Source: Bacillus sp. 491mf (GTDB lineage: Bacteria; Bacillota; Bacilli; Bacillales; Bacillaceae_G). From it: DNA of 46,437 bases. Positions 23,732-32,327 of the stretch are shown piece by piece. The stretch covers positions 1 to 46,437 of the forward strand of contig NZ_FOLV01000031.1 in NCBI RefSeq assembly GCF_900112415.1, in the 5' to 3' direction. The notes beneath the pieces are model-generated. The model did no database searches. It was not told where the DNA came from and saw only the letters and a list, made by a program, of their open reading frames with translations. Positions within the stretch are counted from its first letter, which is position 1; every line of letters starts with the position of its first letter. Position numbers and translations under genes: made by a program.

Positions 23732-25180
23732 TTACAGTGCGGTGCCTTTTTGCTGCGGTGCAACTGTTTCTTGTTGTTTGGATTTTAAGCATATCCATGC
23801 AATAACTAAACTGATAACGGCTAATATAAATGTGCCGCTAAAGATAATATGAACACTAGAAGCGAGCACTTCTTGCGAACGCGCTGCAGTACTTCCGTGT
23901 TCTGAAGTTACTAAGTTTACATTTCCGTCTCCAGCGCTGTGGATCACTGTATTGAACATTGTTCCAAATACTGCTGCACCTAGCGTTTGACTAAATGTAT
24001 TAATAAATGTATTTAAACCGACTGCTGTTCCGCGTTTATTCGCAGGGACAGAAGCTTGAATTGTGACCATAAAGATTGGTGTGATAAGTCCCATTCCAAG
24101 GCCAAACATCCCCATTGCAATGTAAATAAGAGATGGATGTGAATGAGTAGATAGTATGAATAATAAGAACGTTGAAGCCGATAAAATGCTGCTGCCAAGT
24201 AAAATAATTTGTTTTGTTTGTAAACGGCCAACTAAGTTACCAGACATCATCGCACCAACTGTCCAAACTACAGGAATTGGCATTAAAATCATACCAGCTT
24301 CCGTTGCATTTTTTCCTAATACCCCTTGTGTCCAAATTGGAAGGTACATTGTAATACTAATAATCATCGCACCAGCAATTAATGTTAATACGTTTACGAT
24401 AGATACAGTTCGGTTAGAGAACAACTCTAACGGAATTAATGGTTCTGGTGATTTTTTTTCTACAAGTAAGAAAAGAATAAATGCGATAACGGCAAATACT
24501 AGCAGACCGATAATTGTGATATCGCCCCAGTTTTGCTGCTGACTTCCTGTTAGTAGTGCATAAAGTAAGGCAATCGTACTAAGTGAGAAGATCATCGCAC
24601 CTGGATAATCGATATGATGTTTTGCTGGTTTGATAGATTCTTTATAAGAAATCGCAATCATTGCACAAGCAAAGATTCCAAATGGAATGTTTAAGAAAAA
24701 GATATAACGCCAAGATAGTGAATCAACTAAAAATCCGCCAACTAACGGTCCGACAACACCAGATACACCCCAAACAGCGCTCAGCCAACCTTGTGCTTTT
24801 GCTCTGTCTTTTGCTTCGCTATATAAGTCACCGATAATTGTCATTGTAATTGGCATAACAGCACCTGCTCCTACTCCTTGCAGGGCGCGGAATAGAATTA
24901 ATTGCTCCATCGATGTTGCAACGCCGCATAATGTCGAGCCGATTAAAAAGATGGCAGCTCCAGTTAATAGTACTTTTTTACGTCCAAATAAGTCGGCTAG
25001 CTTCCCGTAAATCGGTGTTGTGACTGCGGTTGCTAACATATAAATGGCATACACCCAGCTTACAAGTCCTACTCCTGAAAGTTCGCTTGTAATGCGAGGT
25101 ACCGCTGTGCTAACAATCGTTCCTTCAACAGCAGAAAGAAACGTCATTAGCATTAAAGACATCATTACTTTTTTTCTCAT
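23732..25180 (-). CDS. MFS drug:H+ antiporter of the 14-span DHA2 (EmrB/QacA) type
   Basis: A 482-residue membrane protein of the DHA2 family, with 14 predicted spans. Motif A is GKLADLFGRKKV and motif C is SAVWGVSGVVGPLVGG; motif D1-like TFLSAVEGTIVSTAVP is at the N-terminus. Such pumps expel cationic or lipophilic drugs in exchange for protons; the substrate is not predictable. Starts after AAAGGGG; single-gene unit with its own terminator and no linked regulator gene. Confidence 0.88.
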   Translation of the reverse strand: MRKKVMMSLMLMTFLSAVEGTIVSTAVPRITSELSGVGLVSWVYAIYMLATAVTTPIYGKLADLFGRKKVLLTGAAIFLIGSTLCGVATSMEQLILFRALQGVGAGAVMPITMTIIGDLYSEAKDRAKAQGWLSAVWGVSGVVGPLVGGFLVDSLSWRYIFFLNIPFGIFACAMIAISYKESIKPAKHHIDYPGAMIFSLSTIALLYALLTGSQQQNWGDITIIGLLVFAVIAFILFLLVEKKSPEPLIPLELFSNRTVSIVNVLTLIAGAMIISITMYLPIWTQGVLGKNATEAGMILMPIPVVWTVGAMMSGNLVGRLQTKQIILLGSSILSASTFLLFILSTHSHPSLIYIAMGMFGLGMGLITPIFMVTIQASVPANKRGTAVGLNTFINTFSQTLGAAVFGTMFNTVIHSAGDGNVNLVTSEHGSTAARSQEVLASSVHIIFSGTFILAVISLVIAWICLKSKQQETVAPQQKGTAL

Positions 25181-25216
25181 CTGTTTTCCCCTTTAGCTTT
25201 TTTACAATTACAAATG

Positions 25217-25244
25217 AAAAGGAGACTATAATTAGGCTCCTTTT
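25217..25244 (-). terminator. Terminator of the BaiN-type gene
   Basis: AAAAGGAG (25217-25224) pairs with CTCCTTTT (25237-25244) around a 12-nt loop. It lies 6 nt beyond the leftward stop codon at 25251, with T residues following on the minus strand. Confidence 0.75.
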
Positions 25245-25250
25245 TTACTA

Positions 25251-26516
25251 CTATATGGTAGCATTTTGACCAGCAGTCATTCCAGCAATTCGGCCTGTAA
25301 CGAATGCGGAAGTAATATTATACCCGCCCGTATAGCCGTGAATATCAAGAATTTCTCCGCAGAAATATAAGCCGTTCATGAGTTTTGATGACATTTCTTT
25401 CGGATTAATTTCTTTCACCGACACACCGCCGCCTGTTACGAATGCTTTTTCAAGAGGCTGCGTTCCGTTTACGGTAAAGGTAAATCCTTTGAAGTCAGCA
25501 GCAAGAGCACGGATCTTTTCGTGAGAAATTTGTCCGCATTGCTGACTGCCGTCAATTTCATTTTTCTCTAATAGGAATAAGAAATAACGCTCAGGCACAT
25601 AACCTTTCAGTACATTCTTTATTGCCTTTTTCGATTCTTCTTTCATTTGTTTCATCATGCGCTGGAAAAGTTGTTCGCCATGTTCTTCTGGCAACGCATC
25701 AATGCTCATTGTGACGTTGTTTGTTTTGAACTTTTTCATTGTTTTCAGGGCGAATTGACTACAGCGAAGAGCAGCTGGTCCAGACACACCAAAGTGAGTA
25801 AAGAGCATATCCATCTTATGAGAGATAACAGGTTTCCCTTTTGGATTTAATACGCTTAGTTCTACATCACGAAGCGCTATGCCTTGTAATGTACGGTCAC
25901 GAATAAATGGTTCATTCGAAAGAAGTGGTACTTCCGTTGGGAATAGTTCTGTAATCGTATGCCCTGCTTTTTCCGCCCAAGCGTAGCCATCCCCAGTAGA
26001 GCCTGTATGCGGCACTGATTTCCCGCCAACGGCAATCACGACATGATTTGTTTCCAGCACTTCACCATTTTGCAGGATAACAGCTTTCGTTTGGCCATTT
26101 TCATACTCTACAGTTTTCACAGGAAGATTTGTCCGAATCGTTACGCGCAGTTCCTTTAAACGCGTGAGCAGTGCATCTACAACGGACTGTGCTTTATTTG
26201 ATACAGGGAACATACGACCATGATCTTCTTCTTTTAATTTAACGCCCAGCTTTTCGAAAAACTGAATAATATCTTCATTATTAAAAATCGAAAAGGCGCT
26301 ATATAAGAAACGACCATTTCCCGGAATATGTTTTACAATTTCATCGAGCGGCAGACGGTTCGTTACGTTGCAGCGTCCGCCGCCAGAAATCGCAAGCTTT
26401 CTTCCTAATTTGTCGCCCTTATCAAGAAGTAAAACGCGTGCACCTTCTTCAGCAGCACCGATCGCTGCCATTAAACCAGAAGGACCGCCACCAATGACAA
26501 TTACATCATAATGCAT
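25251..26516 (-). CDS. ytfP: BaiN/HI0933-type FAD flavoprotein (YtfP)
   Basis: A 421-residue flavoprotein with an N-terminal dinucleotide fold ([11 protein letters not shown]), the family signature [10 protein letters not shown], and a second FAD-contact [17 protein letters not shown] near the C-terminus ending in [16 protein letters not shown]. Members are NAD(P)H-dependent oxidoreductases; physiological substrates are mostly unknown, and the BaiN name from bile acid metabolism should not be taken to mean that role here. The ATG at 26516 follows GAGGT; the frame is open for 11 codons more, but there is no ribosome site. The divergent flippase next door is the B. subtilis ytfP-ytgP arrangement. 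Confidence 0.9.
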   Translation of the reverse strand: MHYDVIVIGGGPSGLMAAIGAAEEGARVLLLDKGDKLGRKLAISGGGRCNVTNRLPLDEIVKHIPGNGRFLYSAFSIFNNEDIIQFFEKLGVKLKEEDHGRMFPVSNKAQSVVDALLTRLKELRVTIRTNLPVKTVEYENGQTKAVILQNGEVLETNHVVIAVGGKSVPHTGSTGDGYAWAEKAGHTITELFPTEVPLLSNEPFIRDRTLQGIALRDVELSVLNPKGKPVISHKMDMLFTHFGVSGPAALRCSQFALKTMKKFKTNNVTMSIDALPEEHGEQLFQRMMKQMKEESKKAIKNVLKGYVPERYFLFLLEKNEIDGSQQCGQISHEKIRALAADFKGFTFTVNGTQPLEKAFVTGGGVSVKEINPKEMSSKLMNGLYFCGEILDIHGYTGGYNITSAFVTGRIAGMTAGQNATI

Positions 26517-26669
26517 ATAAATCGACCTCATTTTCTTATTTTGCTGCATTCAAGAATATCATGTTTTCATAGAAAAGAAAAATGAAGGGATATACTGTTA
26601 AGAGGATAAAGTGTGATACAATACAAAGGTTGGAGTACAGGGTTTTGAATAATGTAGGAGGATTTTTTT

Positions 26670-28319
26670 ATGTCCGATTCAAAATTTTTACGCGGAACGC
26701 TTATTGTGACGCTTGGGACATTTTTAGTAAAGTTCCTCGGCATGATTTATGTTTTTCCGTTTCATGCGTTAGTTGGCACAGAAGGCGGGGCGCTATACAC
26801 GTATGGATATATTCCATATACAATCTTTTTAAGTATCGCAACGGCAGGGGTGCCGCTTGCAGTTTCGAAGTTTGTTTCGAAATATAATGCACTTGGAGAT
26901 TATAAGACGAGCCGAAGAATGTTTCGCTCCGGTATGGTTATGATGATCATAAGCGGAATCCTTTCCTTTTTAGTCTTATATATGACAGCGCCGTTCTTTG
27001 CTGAGGCGATGCTAGGGAAGCAAAATTTACATAATAGCTTAGAAGATGTAACAATGATTATTCGTCTCGTTAGCTTTGCGCTTCTTGTAGTACCAGCGGC
27101 GAGTTTAATTCGCGGTTATTTTCAAGGATTCCAATCAATGGGACCAACGACCGTTTCACAAATTATTGAACAAATTATTCGGATTGTATTTTTACTTATA
27201 GGTAGTTTTATCGTTATAAAAGTAATGAAAGGTTCGGTCGCAACAGCAGTTGGGGTGGCGACATTTGCAGCGTTTGTTTCCGCTGTCGGAGCATTGGCTG
27301 TCCTCATTTGGTATTGGAGGAAGCGAAAGCATCATTTAGAGCAACACATTATCAATCAAACAGCACCAGAGTCAACAGTTAAAACAGTTGACTTATTTAA
27401 AGAACTGTTTGCGTATGCAATTCCTTATGTTGTGATTGGGTTAACGATTCCGCTTTATCAGCAAATTGACACGTTAACGTTTAATGCCATTATGCAAGCA
27501 ATTGGACAAGGGGATATTGCAGAACGTGCTCTTGGTATTTTTACAATGTGGACACATAAGTTAATTATGATTCCAGTATCGCTTGCAACGGCGTATAGCT
27601 TAACGCTCGTACCGGCAATTACAAAATCGTTTACAGAAGGACAGTTCAGTTATTTGAAGCAGCAAATTACCCAAACGTTTCAAGTGAATATGTTTTTAAC
27701 ATTACCAGCAGTCATTGGAATTTCCACGTTAGCGTATCCAATTTATACCGCATTTTATGAAGCTGATCCGCTCGGCGGAAAAGTATTAATGTGGTATGCT
27801 CCAGTTGCGTTATTGTTTGCATTGTTCACAGTAACAGCAGCTATTTTGCAAGGGATTAACCAGCAAAAGCATGCGATCATTGCACTTGGCATAGGCGTTA
27901 TTTTAAAATTCTTATGTAATGTGATGTTTATTCGTTATTTTGGAACGGTTGGTGCGGTCGTAGCAACAGGTGTAGCGTTCGCTGTATCCATTTGGTATAC
28001 AAATAAACAAATTCAAAAATATGCGCAATTTTCATTTGCACTTGTGTATAAACGAACGTTTCAAATTGCAGTATTAACAGCTGTGATGGTTGTAGTTGTT
28101 AACATATTATTATGGATTCTTTCCTTTATGCTTCCATATGAGACAAGTCGATTTGCAGCATTAGTTGCAGTTTTCATTTGTGCAATGGGAGGAGCAGCTG
28201 TGTATGGATATTTAGCATTCCGTACCGGCGTAATAGAGCGAGTATTTGGCGGTGAATTTTTAAAGAAGATTCAGCGTAAACTTGGTGGTAGATTGAAGAT
28301 AAAAACGAAAGGGGCGTAA
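26670..28319 (+). CDS. ytgP: MurJ/YtgP-type lipid II flippase (MOP superfamily)
   Basis: A 549-residue membrane protein with 14 spans, of the polysaccharide transport (MATE/MOP) group. In B. subtilis YtgP is the MurJ-type protein that flips lipid II for cell-wall synthesis; the SpoVB paralogue is sporulation-specific. The start FLRGTLIVTLGTFLVKFLGM and the GYFQGFQSMGPTTVSQIIEQ segment are diagnostic. The identical neighbourhood (ytfP, then an RsuA-type enzyme, YtzE and PepV) supports YtgP over SpoVB. ATG after AGGAGG; the rsuA-type gene follows 44 bp later on the same strand. Confidence 0.9.
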   Translation: MSDSKFLRGTLIVTLGTFLVKFLGMIYVFPFHALVGTEGGALYTYGYIPYTIFLSIATAGVPLAVSKFVSKYNALGDYKTSRRMFRSGMVMMIISGILSFLVLYMTAPFFAEAMLGKQNLHNSLEDVTMIIRLVSFALLVVPAASLIRGYFQGFQSMGPTTVSQIIEQIIRIVFLLIGSFIVIKVMKGSVATAVGVATFAAFVSAVGALAVLIWYWRKRKHHLEQHIINQTAPESTVKTVDLFKELFAYAIPYVVIGLTIPLYQQIDTLTFNAIMQAIGQGDIAERALGIFTMWTHKLIMIPVSLATAYSLTLVPAITKSFTEGQFSYLKQQITQTFQVNMFLTLPAVIGISTLAYPIYTAFYEADPLGGKVLMWYAPVALLFALFTVTAAILQGINQQKHAIIALGIGVILKFLCNVMFIRYFGTVGAVVATGVAFAVSIWYTNKQIQKYAQFSFALVYKRTFQIAVLTAVMVVVVNILLWILSFMLPYETSRFAALVAVFICAMGGAAVYGYLAFRTGVIERVFGGEFLKKIQRKLGGRLKIKTKGA

Positions 28320-28363
28320 ATGGTGCGCCTCTCTTTTTCTAATTATATAAAGCAGGTGAAATG

Positions 28364-29092
28364 ATGAGATTAGATAAGTTATTAGCAAACATGGGCTATG
28401 GTAGCCGTAAAGAAGTGAAAAAATTATTAAAAGATGGCGTTGTCAAAATAGATGGCGTATCAGTGAAAGATGCGAAATATCACGTGAACGTTGAAGAACA
28501 AGAAGTTATGATTCACGGTGAAGTAGTAGAGTATAAAGAATTCATATACTTAATGATGCATAAACCACAAGGTGTCATTTCGGCAACAGAAGATGACAAT
28601 CATGAAACAGTTATCGATTTATTAGAAATGGAAGATGCGATTTTTGATCCATTCCCAGTTGGAAGACTCGATATTGATACAGAAGGTTTTCTGTTAATAA
28701 CAAATGACGGAAAGCTAGCGCATCAACTTCTTTCTCCGAAAAAGCACGTGCCGAAAAAATACTTTGCAAGAGTAGCAGGGAAAGTGACAGAAGAAGATGT
28801 TGCAGCGTTCAAAAAAGGCGTTATTTTAGAAGATGGATATGAAACAAAGCCAGGTGATTTAACAATTCTACAAAGCGATGACGTGTCTGAAATTGAACTC
28901 GTTATTACAGAAGGAAAGTTTCATCAAGTAAAGCGCATGTTTGAAGCGGTTGGCAAAAAGGTTGTGTACTTAAAGCGTACAGAGATGGGGCCTTTAGTAT
29001 TAGATGAGGAATTAGAGCTTGGGCAGTACCGTGAATTGACAGACGAAGAAGTAGAGATGTTGAAGTCTTGTCATACGCAAGTAGAAAGATAA
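28364..29092 (+). CDS. RsuA/RluB-family 16S/23S pseudouridine synthase
   Basis: A 242-residue pseudouridine synthase with an N-terminal S4 RNA-binding domain (RLDKLLANMGYGSRKEVKKL) and the RsuA-type catalytic domain with GRLDIDTEGFLLITNDG (catalytic Asp in GRLD). It converts a uridine in ribosomal RNA to pseudouridine; the exact position cannot be inferred. Of two adjacent ATGs I take the second (28364), which has better spacing to AGGTG. It follows the flippase gene directly, as in B. subtilis (ytzG position). A repeat element begins 17 nt after the stop. Confidence 0.9.
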   Translation: MRLDKLLANMGYGSRKEVKKLLKDGVVKIDGVSVKDAKYHVNVEEQEVMIHGEVVEYKEFIYLMMHKPQGVISATEDDNHETVIDLLEMEDAIFDPFPVGRLDIDTEGFLLITNDGKLAHQLLSPKKHVPKKYFARVAGKVTEEDVAAFKKGVILEDGYETKPGDLTILQSDDVSEIELVITEGKFHQVKRMFEAVGKKVVYLKRTEMGPLVLDEELELGQYRELTDEEVEMLKSCHTQVER

Positions 29093-29109
29093 GTTGAAAA
29101 ACCGAAAAA

Positions 29110-29254
29110 ACCTTTCTTTTTAAGGTGGGCGAGGGGTTCTGGCGATGCTTAGTAGCGGTCAGGGCCTTTTTTTGCCACTTGCGGTGTTAAAACAAAGGGA
29201 TGAAGCGAGTGGGGGTTACTTTTTGTTTTCGTAAGCGGTGAATTAGAGGTTGAG
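29110..29254 (+). repeat. Intergenic repeat, copy A
   Basis: Begins 17 nt after the pseudouridine synthase stop with CCTTTCTTTTTAAGGTGGGC and continues through TAGTAGCGGTCAG, TTTGCCACTTGCGGTG and GTAAGCGGTGAAT. It matches copy C (31803-31942) along its full length with gaps, and copy B (29277-29363) over the second half. It holds a GAGGGG followed 9 nt later by ATG and a 29-codon frame beginning MLSSGQGLFLP. Confidence 0.7.
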
Positions 29255-29276
29255 GTATCGAGATGAAAAGGTATGC

Positions 29277-29363
29277 AACCCTCTTTTTTTGTCACCTGCT
29301 TTGTTAAAACAAAGAGAGAAAACAAGTGCAGGGCACGTTTTGTTTTAGTTGGCAGTGAATTAT
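29277..29363 (+). repeat. Intergenic repeat, copy B (second half only)
   Basis: TTTTTTTGTCACCTGC, TTGTTAAAACAAAG, GAAAACAAGTGCAG and GTTGGCAGTGAATTA line up with the second half of copy A, 150 bp upstream. The TTGTTAAAACAA core is itself palindromic. The first half, with AGCGGTC, is absent. Confidence 0.6.
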
Positions 29364-29379
29364 ATCATAATCAAAAAGA

Positions 29380-29406
29380 CCCCCATTCTTTTTATTAAGA
29401 ATGGGG
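29380..29406 (-). terminator. Terminator of ytzE
   Basis: CCCCATTCTT (29381-29390) pairs perfectly with AAGAATGGGG (29397-29406), 6-nt loop; on the minus strand it is followed by TCTTTTTGA. Confidence 0.9.
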
Positions 29407-29435
29407 TATGTATATAATAAATCAAGTTATACTCA

Positions 29436-29660
29436 TCACGAGGTCATTCTCACTTTCTTTCCTGTTGTTGTCCACTTGCCGCGGCAAGGGCTATACACGA
29501 GTTCATTAAATTGCAACACATTCAGATCGCGCTGTATCGTTCGCGGTGTGATCCCGAACTCATCTACAAGGTCTTGCGTCGTTACGGTGCCTTTCTCATT
29601 AATGTACATATAGATTGATTTAATACGTGTTAGCATACGAGTAGTTGTAGGTTTTATCAA
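29436..29660 (-). CDS. ytzE: Small DeoR-type helix-turn-helix protein (YtzE)
   Basis: A 74-residue protein that is only the DeoR-type DNA-binding domain: KPTTTRMLTRIKSIYMYI, then VTTQDLVDEFGITPRTIQRD as helix-turn-helix, ending SPCRGKWTTTGKKV. This is B. subtilis YtzE in length, sequence and place. There is no sugar-binding domain, so how it senses a signal is unknown. I choose the TTG at 29660, 6-7 nt after GAGGAGTGG; the frame is open for 11 codons upstream with no ribosome site. Confidence 0.88.
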   Translation of the reverse strand: MIKPTTTRMLTRIKSIYMYINEKGTVTTQDLVDEFGITPRTIQRDLNVLQFNELVYSPCRGKWTTTGKKVRMTS

Positions 29661-29949
29661 AAAAACCACTCCTCTACAAGTTTTTTGACCCATTCAGGAA
29701 AGAAGGTCGTTATTTTCATTGTACTCCAGATGAAAAAAAACATGCTCTAACTTGCTCAATTTTTACGAAATTTTAACATATTCCCGAAAAAAGTCCCATT
29801 TTCAAGCGCGTGACGGACAGCAACCCAGAGGTAAGGGGGAATTTCGGTTAGGTATAGCATAAAGTAATTCTTGGCAAATACACGCATGTTTTGCCCATCC
29901 ATATGAGGATGTAGTTTCCCTTCGCCAATGTTTGTAGGTGTTGGCAACT

Positions 29950-30140
29950 TCTTATATGAAGGCTTGTGGTTGACCGTTCTTTCCCAATCAGAACTGTTAC
30001 AGAGCCACCATAGAGCCAAGAACTAGGGAATCATTCACCTACAAACGGAGTCCACGAAAGACTTAGGCTAGACAACCAGGGCTTATTTCAAGCCCCCACT
30101 TCAAACCGGGTTAGCGTTTAAGTGGTGGGTAGTTGACCAT
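29950..30140 (+). mobile_element. Probable fossil of an IS200/IS605-type (TnpB) right end
   Basis: The last part (30090-30137) reads CCCCCACTTCAAACC ... GTTTAAGTGGTGGGTAGTTGACC. A stem of the CACTT / AAGTG type followed by GGGTAGTTGA is the usual right end of TnpB elements, which overlaps the omega (guide) RNA. Upstream, broken frames (ACG, then VVDRSFPIRT and SQELGNHSP-type segments) could be the decayed TnpB C-terminus. No intact transposase exists. A leftward 87-codon frame at 29756-30019 has no ribosome site. The rest of 29694-30371 holds only a TTGACA at 30168-30173 and the pepV promoter region. Confidence 0.45.
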
Positions 30141-30371
30141 CTGCTAGAGTCTATAGAAAGAAAGTTGTTGACATTCTGTTTCTCTTTACCAACTATCTTA
30201 TAAATTTCTACGTAAAACGTCAAATTCCTGCAAATAATTTAATAAAAATAAGAAAAAACTAATTTTAATAATCTGAAATATTATAATTGTTCGTTATTGA
30301 ACTTGAGCTTGCTAGCATAAAAAGAGATCGTTTGCTATGATGAAAAAGAGAATATAGAAGAGGGTGAAAGT

Positions 30372-31778
30372 ATGACAAATATAAATTGGATGCAAGAAGT
30401 AGAGAAACGAAAAGATGCTCTAATCCATGATGTACAGCAATTTTTACAAATTAAAAGTGTATGGGAAGAAGAAACGGCAAAAGAAGGTGCACCGTTTGGA
30501 GAAGGTGTAGCAAATGCATTATCTTTCATGCTAGATAAGGGAGAGTCTGACCGATTTCTTTCGAAAAATTTAGAGGGATATGCAGGGCATTTAGAAATGG
30601 GACAAGGAGAAGAAATCGTTGGTATTCTATGTCACGTTGATGTCGTACCAGAAGGAGACGGCTGGACAACGCCGGCATATAGCGCTGATATTCGTGATGG
30701 TAAAATCTTTGCACGCGGAGCGATCGATGATAAAGGTCCAACAATGGCAGCTTACTACGCAATGAAAATTGTAAAAGAACTAGAATTGCCGCTTTCTAAA
30801 CGCGTTCGCATGATTTTAGGAACGGATGAAGAAAGTAACTGGAAGTGCGTAGACCATTACTTTAAACACGAAGAAATGCCGACGATGGGCTTTGCTCCAG
30901 ATGCAGATTTTCCAATTATTAATGCGGAAAAAGGAATTTGCGATTTATATGTTGTTCAAAATAAAAAAGAACACGTAGCAGGAGAACATATATTAGTATC
31001 CTTCTCATCCGGACGCCGATTAAATATGGTTCCTGATTTTGCAGAGGCTACCCTAACGAGCGAAAAAGCAGCAGAACTTGCAAAGCAGTACGAACAATAT
31101 ATACAAGAAGGAAAGAAAAACGGGAAAGCAATTGTCGAAGGAAATACAGTTACACTGCAAGTAGAAGGTATTTCGGCACACGGTTCTACACCGGAACAAG
31201 GAGAAAATGCTGGCTTAACACTTGTGAACTTCTTAACGACAATCTCTTTAGATGAACAAGGCGGCGCATTTGCTAGTTTAGCGGCGGAAACATTTACAAA
31301 TGATACACTTGGAGAAAAAGCTGGCATTGCGTATGCAGATGAAATTACAGGTCCATTAACAGTAAACGTTGGTCTTCTTTCTTATACAAAAGAAGAAGGC
31401 GGTAAACTAGGATTAAACATTCGTTACCCAGTTACAACAAACTTAGAAGGAACGCTGCAAACATTAACAAATTATGTGAATGCAAAAGACTTTGCTATTA
31501 CAAATGTATCAGATTCTCGTCCGCATCACGTTGATAAAGATCACGTATTAATTCGTACACTTCAGCGTGTATATGAAGAACAAACAGGAGAAAAAGCCGA
31601 GTTACTAGCAATTGGCGGCGGTACATATGCACGTTCATTGAAAGCTGGCGTTGCGTTCGGTCCGCTATTCCCAGGAAAAGAAGAATTAGCGCATCAGAAA
31701 GATGAGTATGTTGAGATTGAGGATTTGCTTAAGGCAACAGCGATTTATGCACATGCGATTTATGAATTAGCGAAATAG
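30372..31778 (+). CDS. pepV: PepV dipeptidase (M20 metallopeptidase)
   Basis: A 468-residue cytoplasmic zinc dipeptidase of family M20. Metal-binding and catalytic residues are seen in CHVDVVP (His88), RGAIDDKGP (Asp120), GTDEESNW (catalytic Glu153 and metal Glu154), APDADFP (Asp177) and GGGTYAR near the C-terminus, although the last lacks the histidine form I would expect, so that ligand should be checked. It cleaves unspecific dipeptides during peptide use. B. subtilis YtjP is the counterpart in the same gene order. The ATG follows AGAGGGTGA; a repeat copy begins soon after the stop. Confidence 0.92.
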   Translation: MTNINWMQEVEKRKDALIHDVQQFLQIKSVWEEETAKEGAPFGEGVANALSFMLDKGESDRFLSKNLEGYAGHLEMGQGEEIVGILCHVDVVPEGDGWTTPAYSADIRDGKIFARGAIDDKGPTMAAYYAMKIVKELELPLSKRVRMILGTDEESNWKCVDHYFKHEEMPTMGFAPDADFPIINAEKGICDLYVVQNKKEHVAGEHILVSFSSGRRLNMVPDFAEATLTSEKAAELAKQYEQYIQEGKKNGKAIVEGNTVTLQVEGISAHGSTPEQGENAGLTLVNFLTTISLDEQGGAFASLAAETFTNDTLGEKAGIAYADEITGPLTVNVGLLSYTKEEGGKLGLNIRYPVTTNLEGTLQTLTNYVNAKDFAITNVSDSRPHHVDKDHVLIRTLQRVYEEQTGEKAELLAIGGGTYARSLKAGVAFGPLFPGKEELAHQKDEYVEIEDLLKATAIYAHAIYELAK

Positions 31779-31802
31779 AAGTATGGGAATGAAAAAACAT
31801 AA

Positions 31803-31942
31803 AACCTTTCTTTTTTTAGGTGGGCGAGAGGTACTGGCCGTGCGTAGGAGCGGTCAGTGCCTATTTTTGCCACGTACTGTGTGAAACCATAGAGAGGAAA
31901 CGAGTGCAAGTTATTTTTTGTATTCCGTACCAGTGAAAGATG
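31803..31942 (+). repeat. Intergenic repeat, copy C
   Basis: Begins 24 nt after pepV with ACCTTTCTTTTTTTAGGTGG and contains GTGCGTAGGAGCGGTCAG, TTTTTGCCACGTACTGTG and GTACCAGTGAAAGATG. It aligns with copy A across the whole length. Like copy A, it lies just downstream of a rightward gene in the same orientation. Confidence 0.7.
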
Positions 31943-31948
31943 TGTTGA

Positions 31949-32083
31949 AAAAAAGATTTAAGCCTTGTTTCACAAGAACAGTTAAACTGCGCACTGCTTC
32001 TGATTAATCAAAGACCAAGAAAATGTTTAGGGTGGAAAGCTATTCACGAAGCATTTCATGGGGAATTGTCGCACTTAAATTGA
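31949..32083 (+). pseudogene. C-terminal fossil of an IS30-family transposase
   Basis: Forty-four codons ending in LLINQRPRKCLGWKAIHEAF then HGELSHLN. The sequence NQRPRKCLGWK is the highly conserved C-terminus of IS30-type transposases. No start, DDE core or intact inverted repeats remain; a TGA lies in frame just upstream. It marks the left edge of the accessory island that contains the Rhs gene. 32084-32327 holds only AT-rich promoter sequence. Confidence 0.8.
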
Positions 32084-32327
32084 CAACTTGTCATGTATAA
32101 AGGGTTTTATTTTACTAGGTGAGTAATACACAATGTGTAATAATTTAAAAATATATATTCATTTTACCAAAAGATGGATCTGTTGAGAATATACCTATAA
32201 CAAGTGTTAGGGAATATTCGAAAATACTATCAAATTTTTTATATTTTGCAAAAAAACATTTACTTTACATATAGGACTTTCATATATTTTATTTGTAATA
32301 TATAGAAAATTCCGGCGGGGTGAATGT

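Noticed and set aside
29756-30019. Leftward 87-codon frame as a gene
   Set aside because: No ribosome site, no family, and it overlaps the end of a probable TnpB fossil on the other strand.
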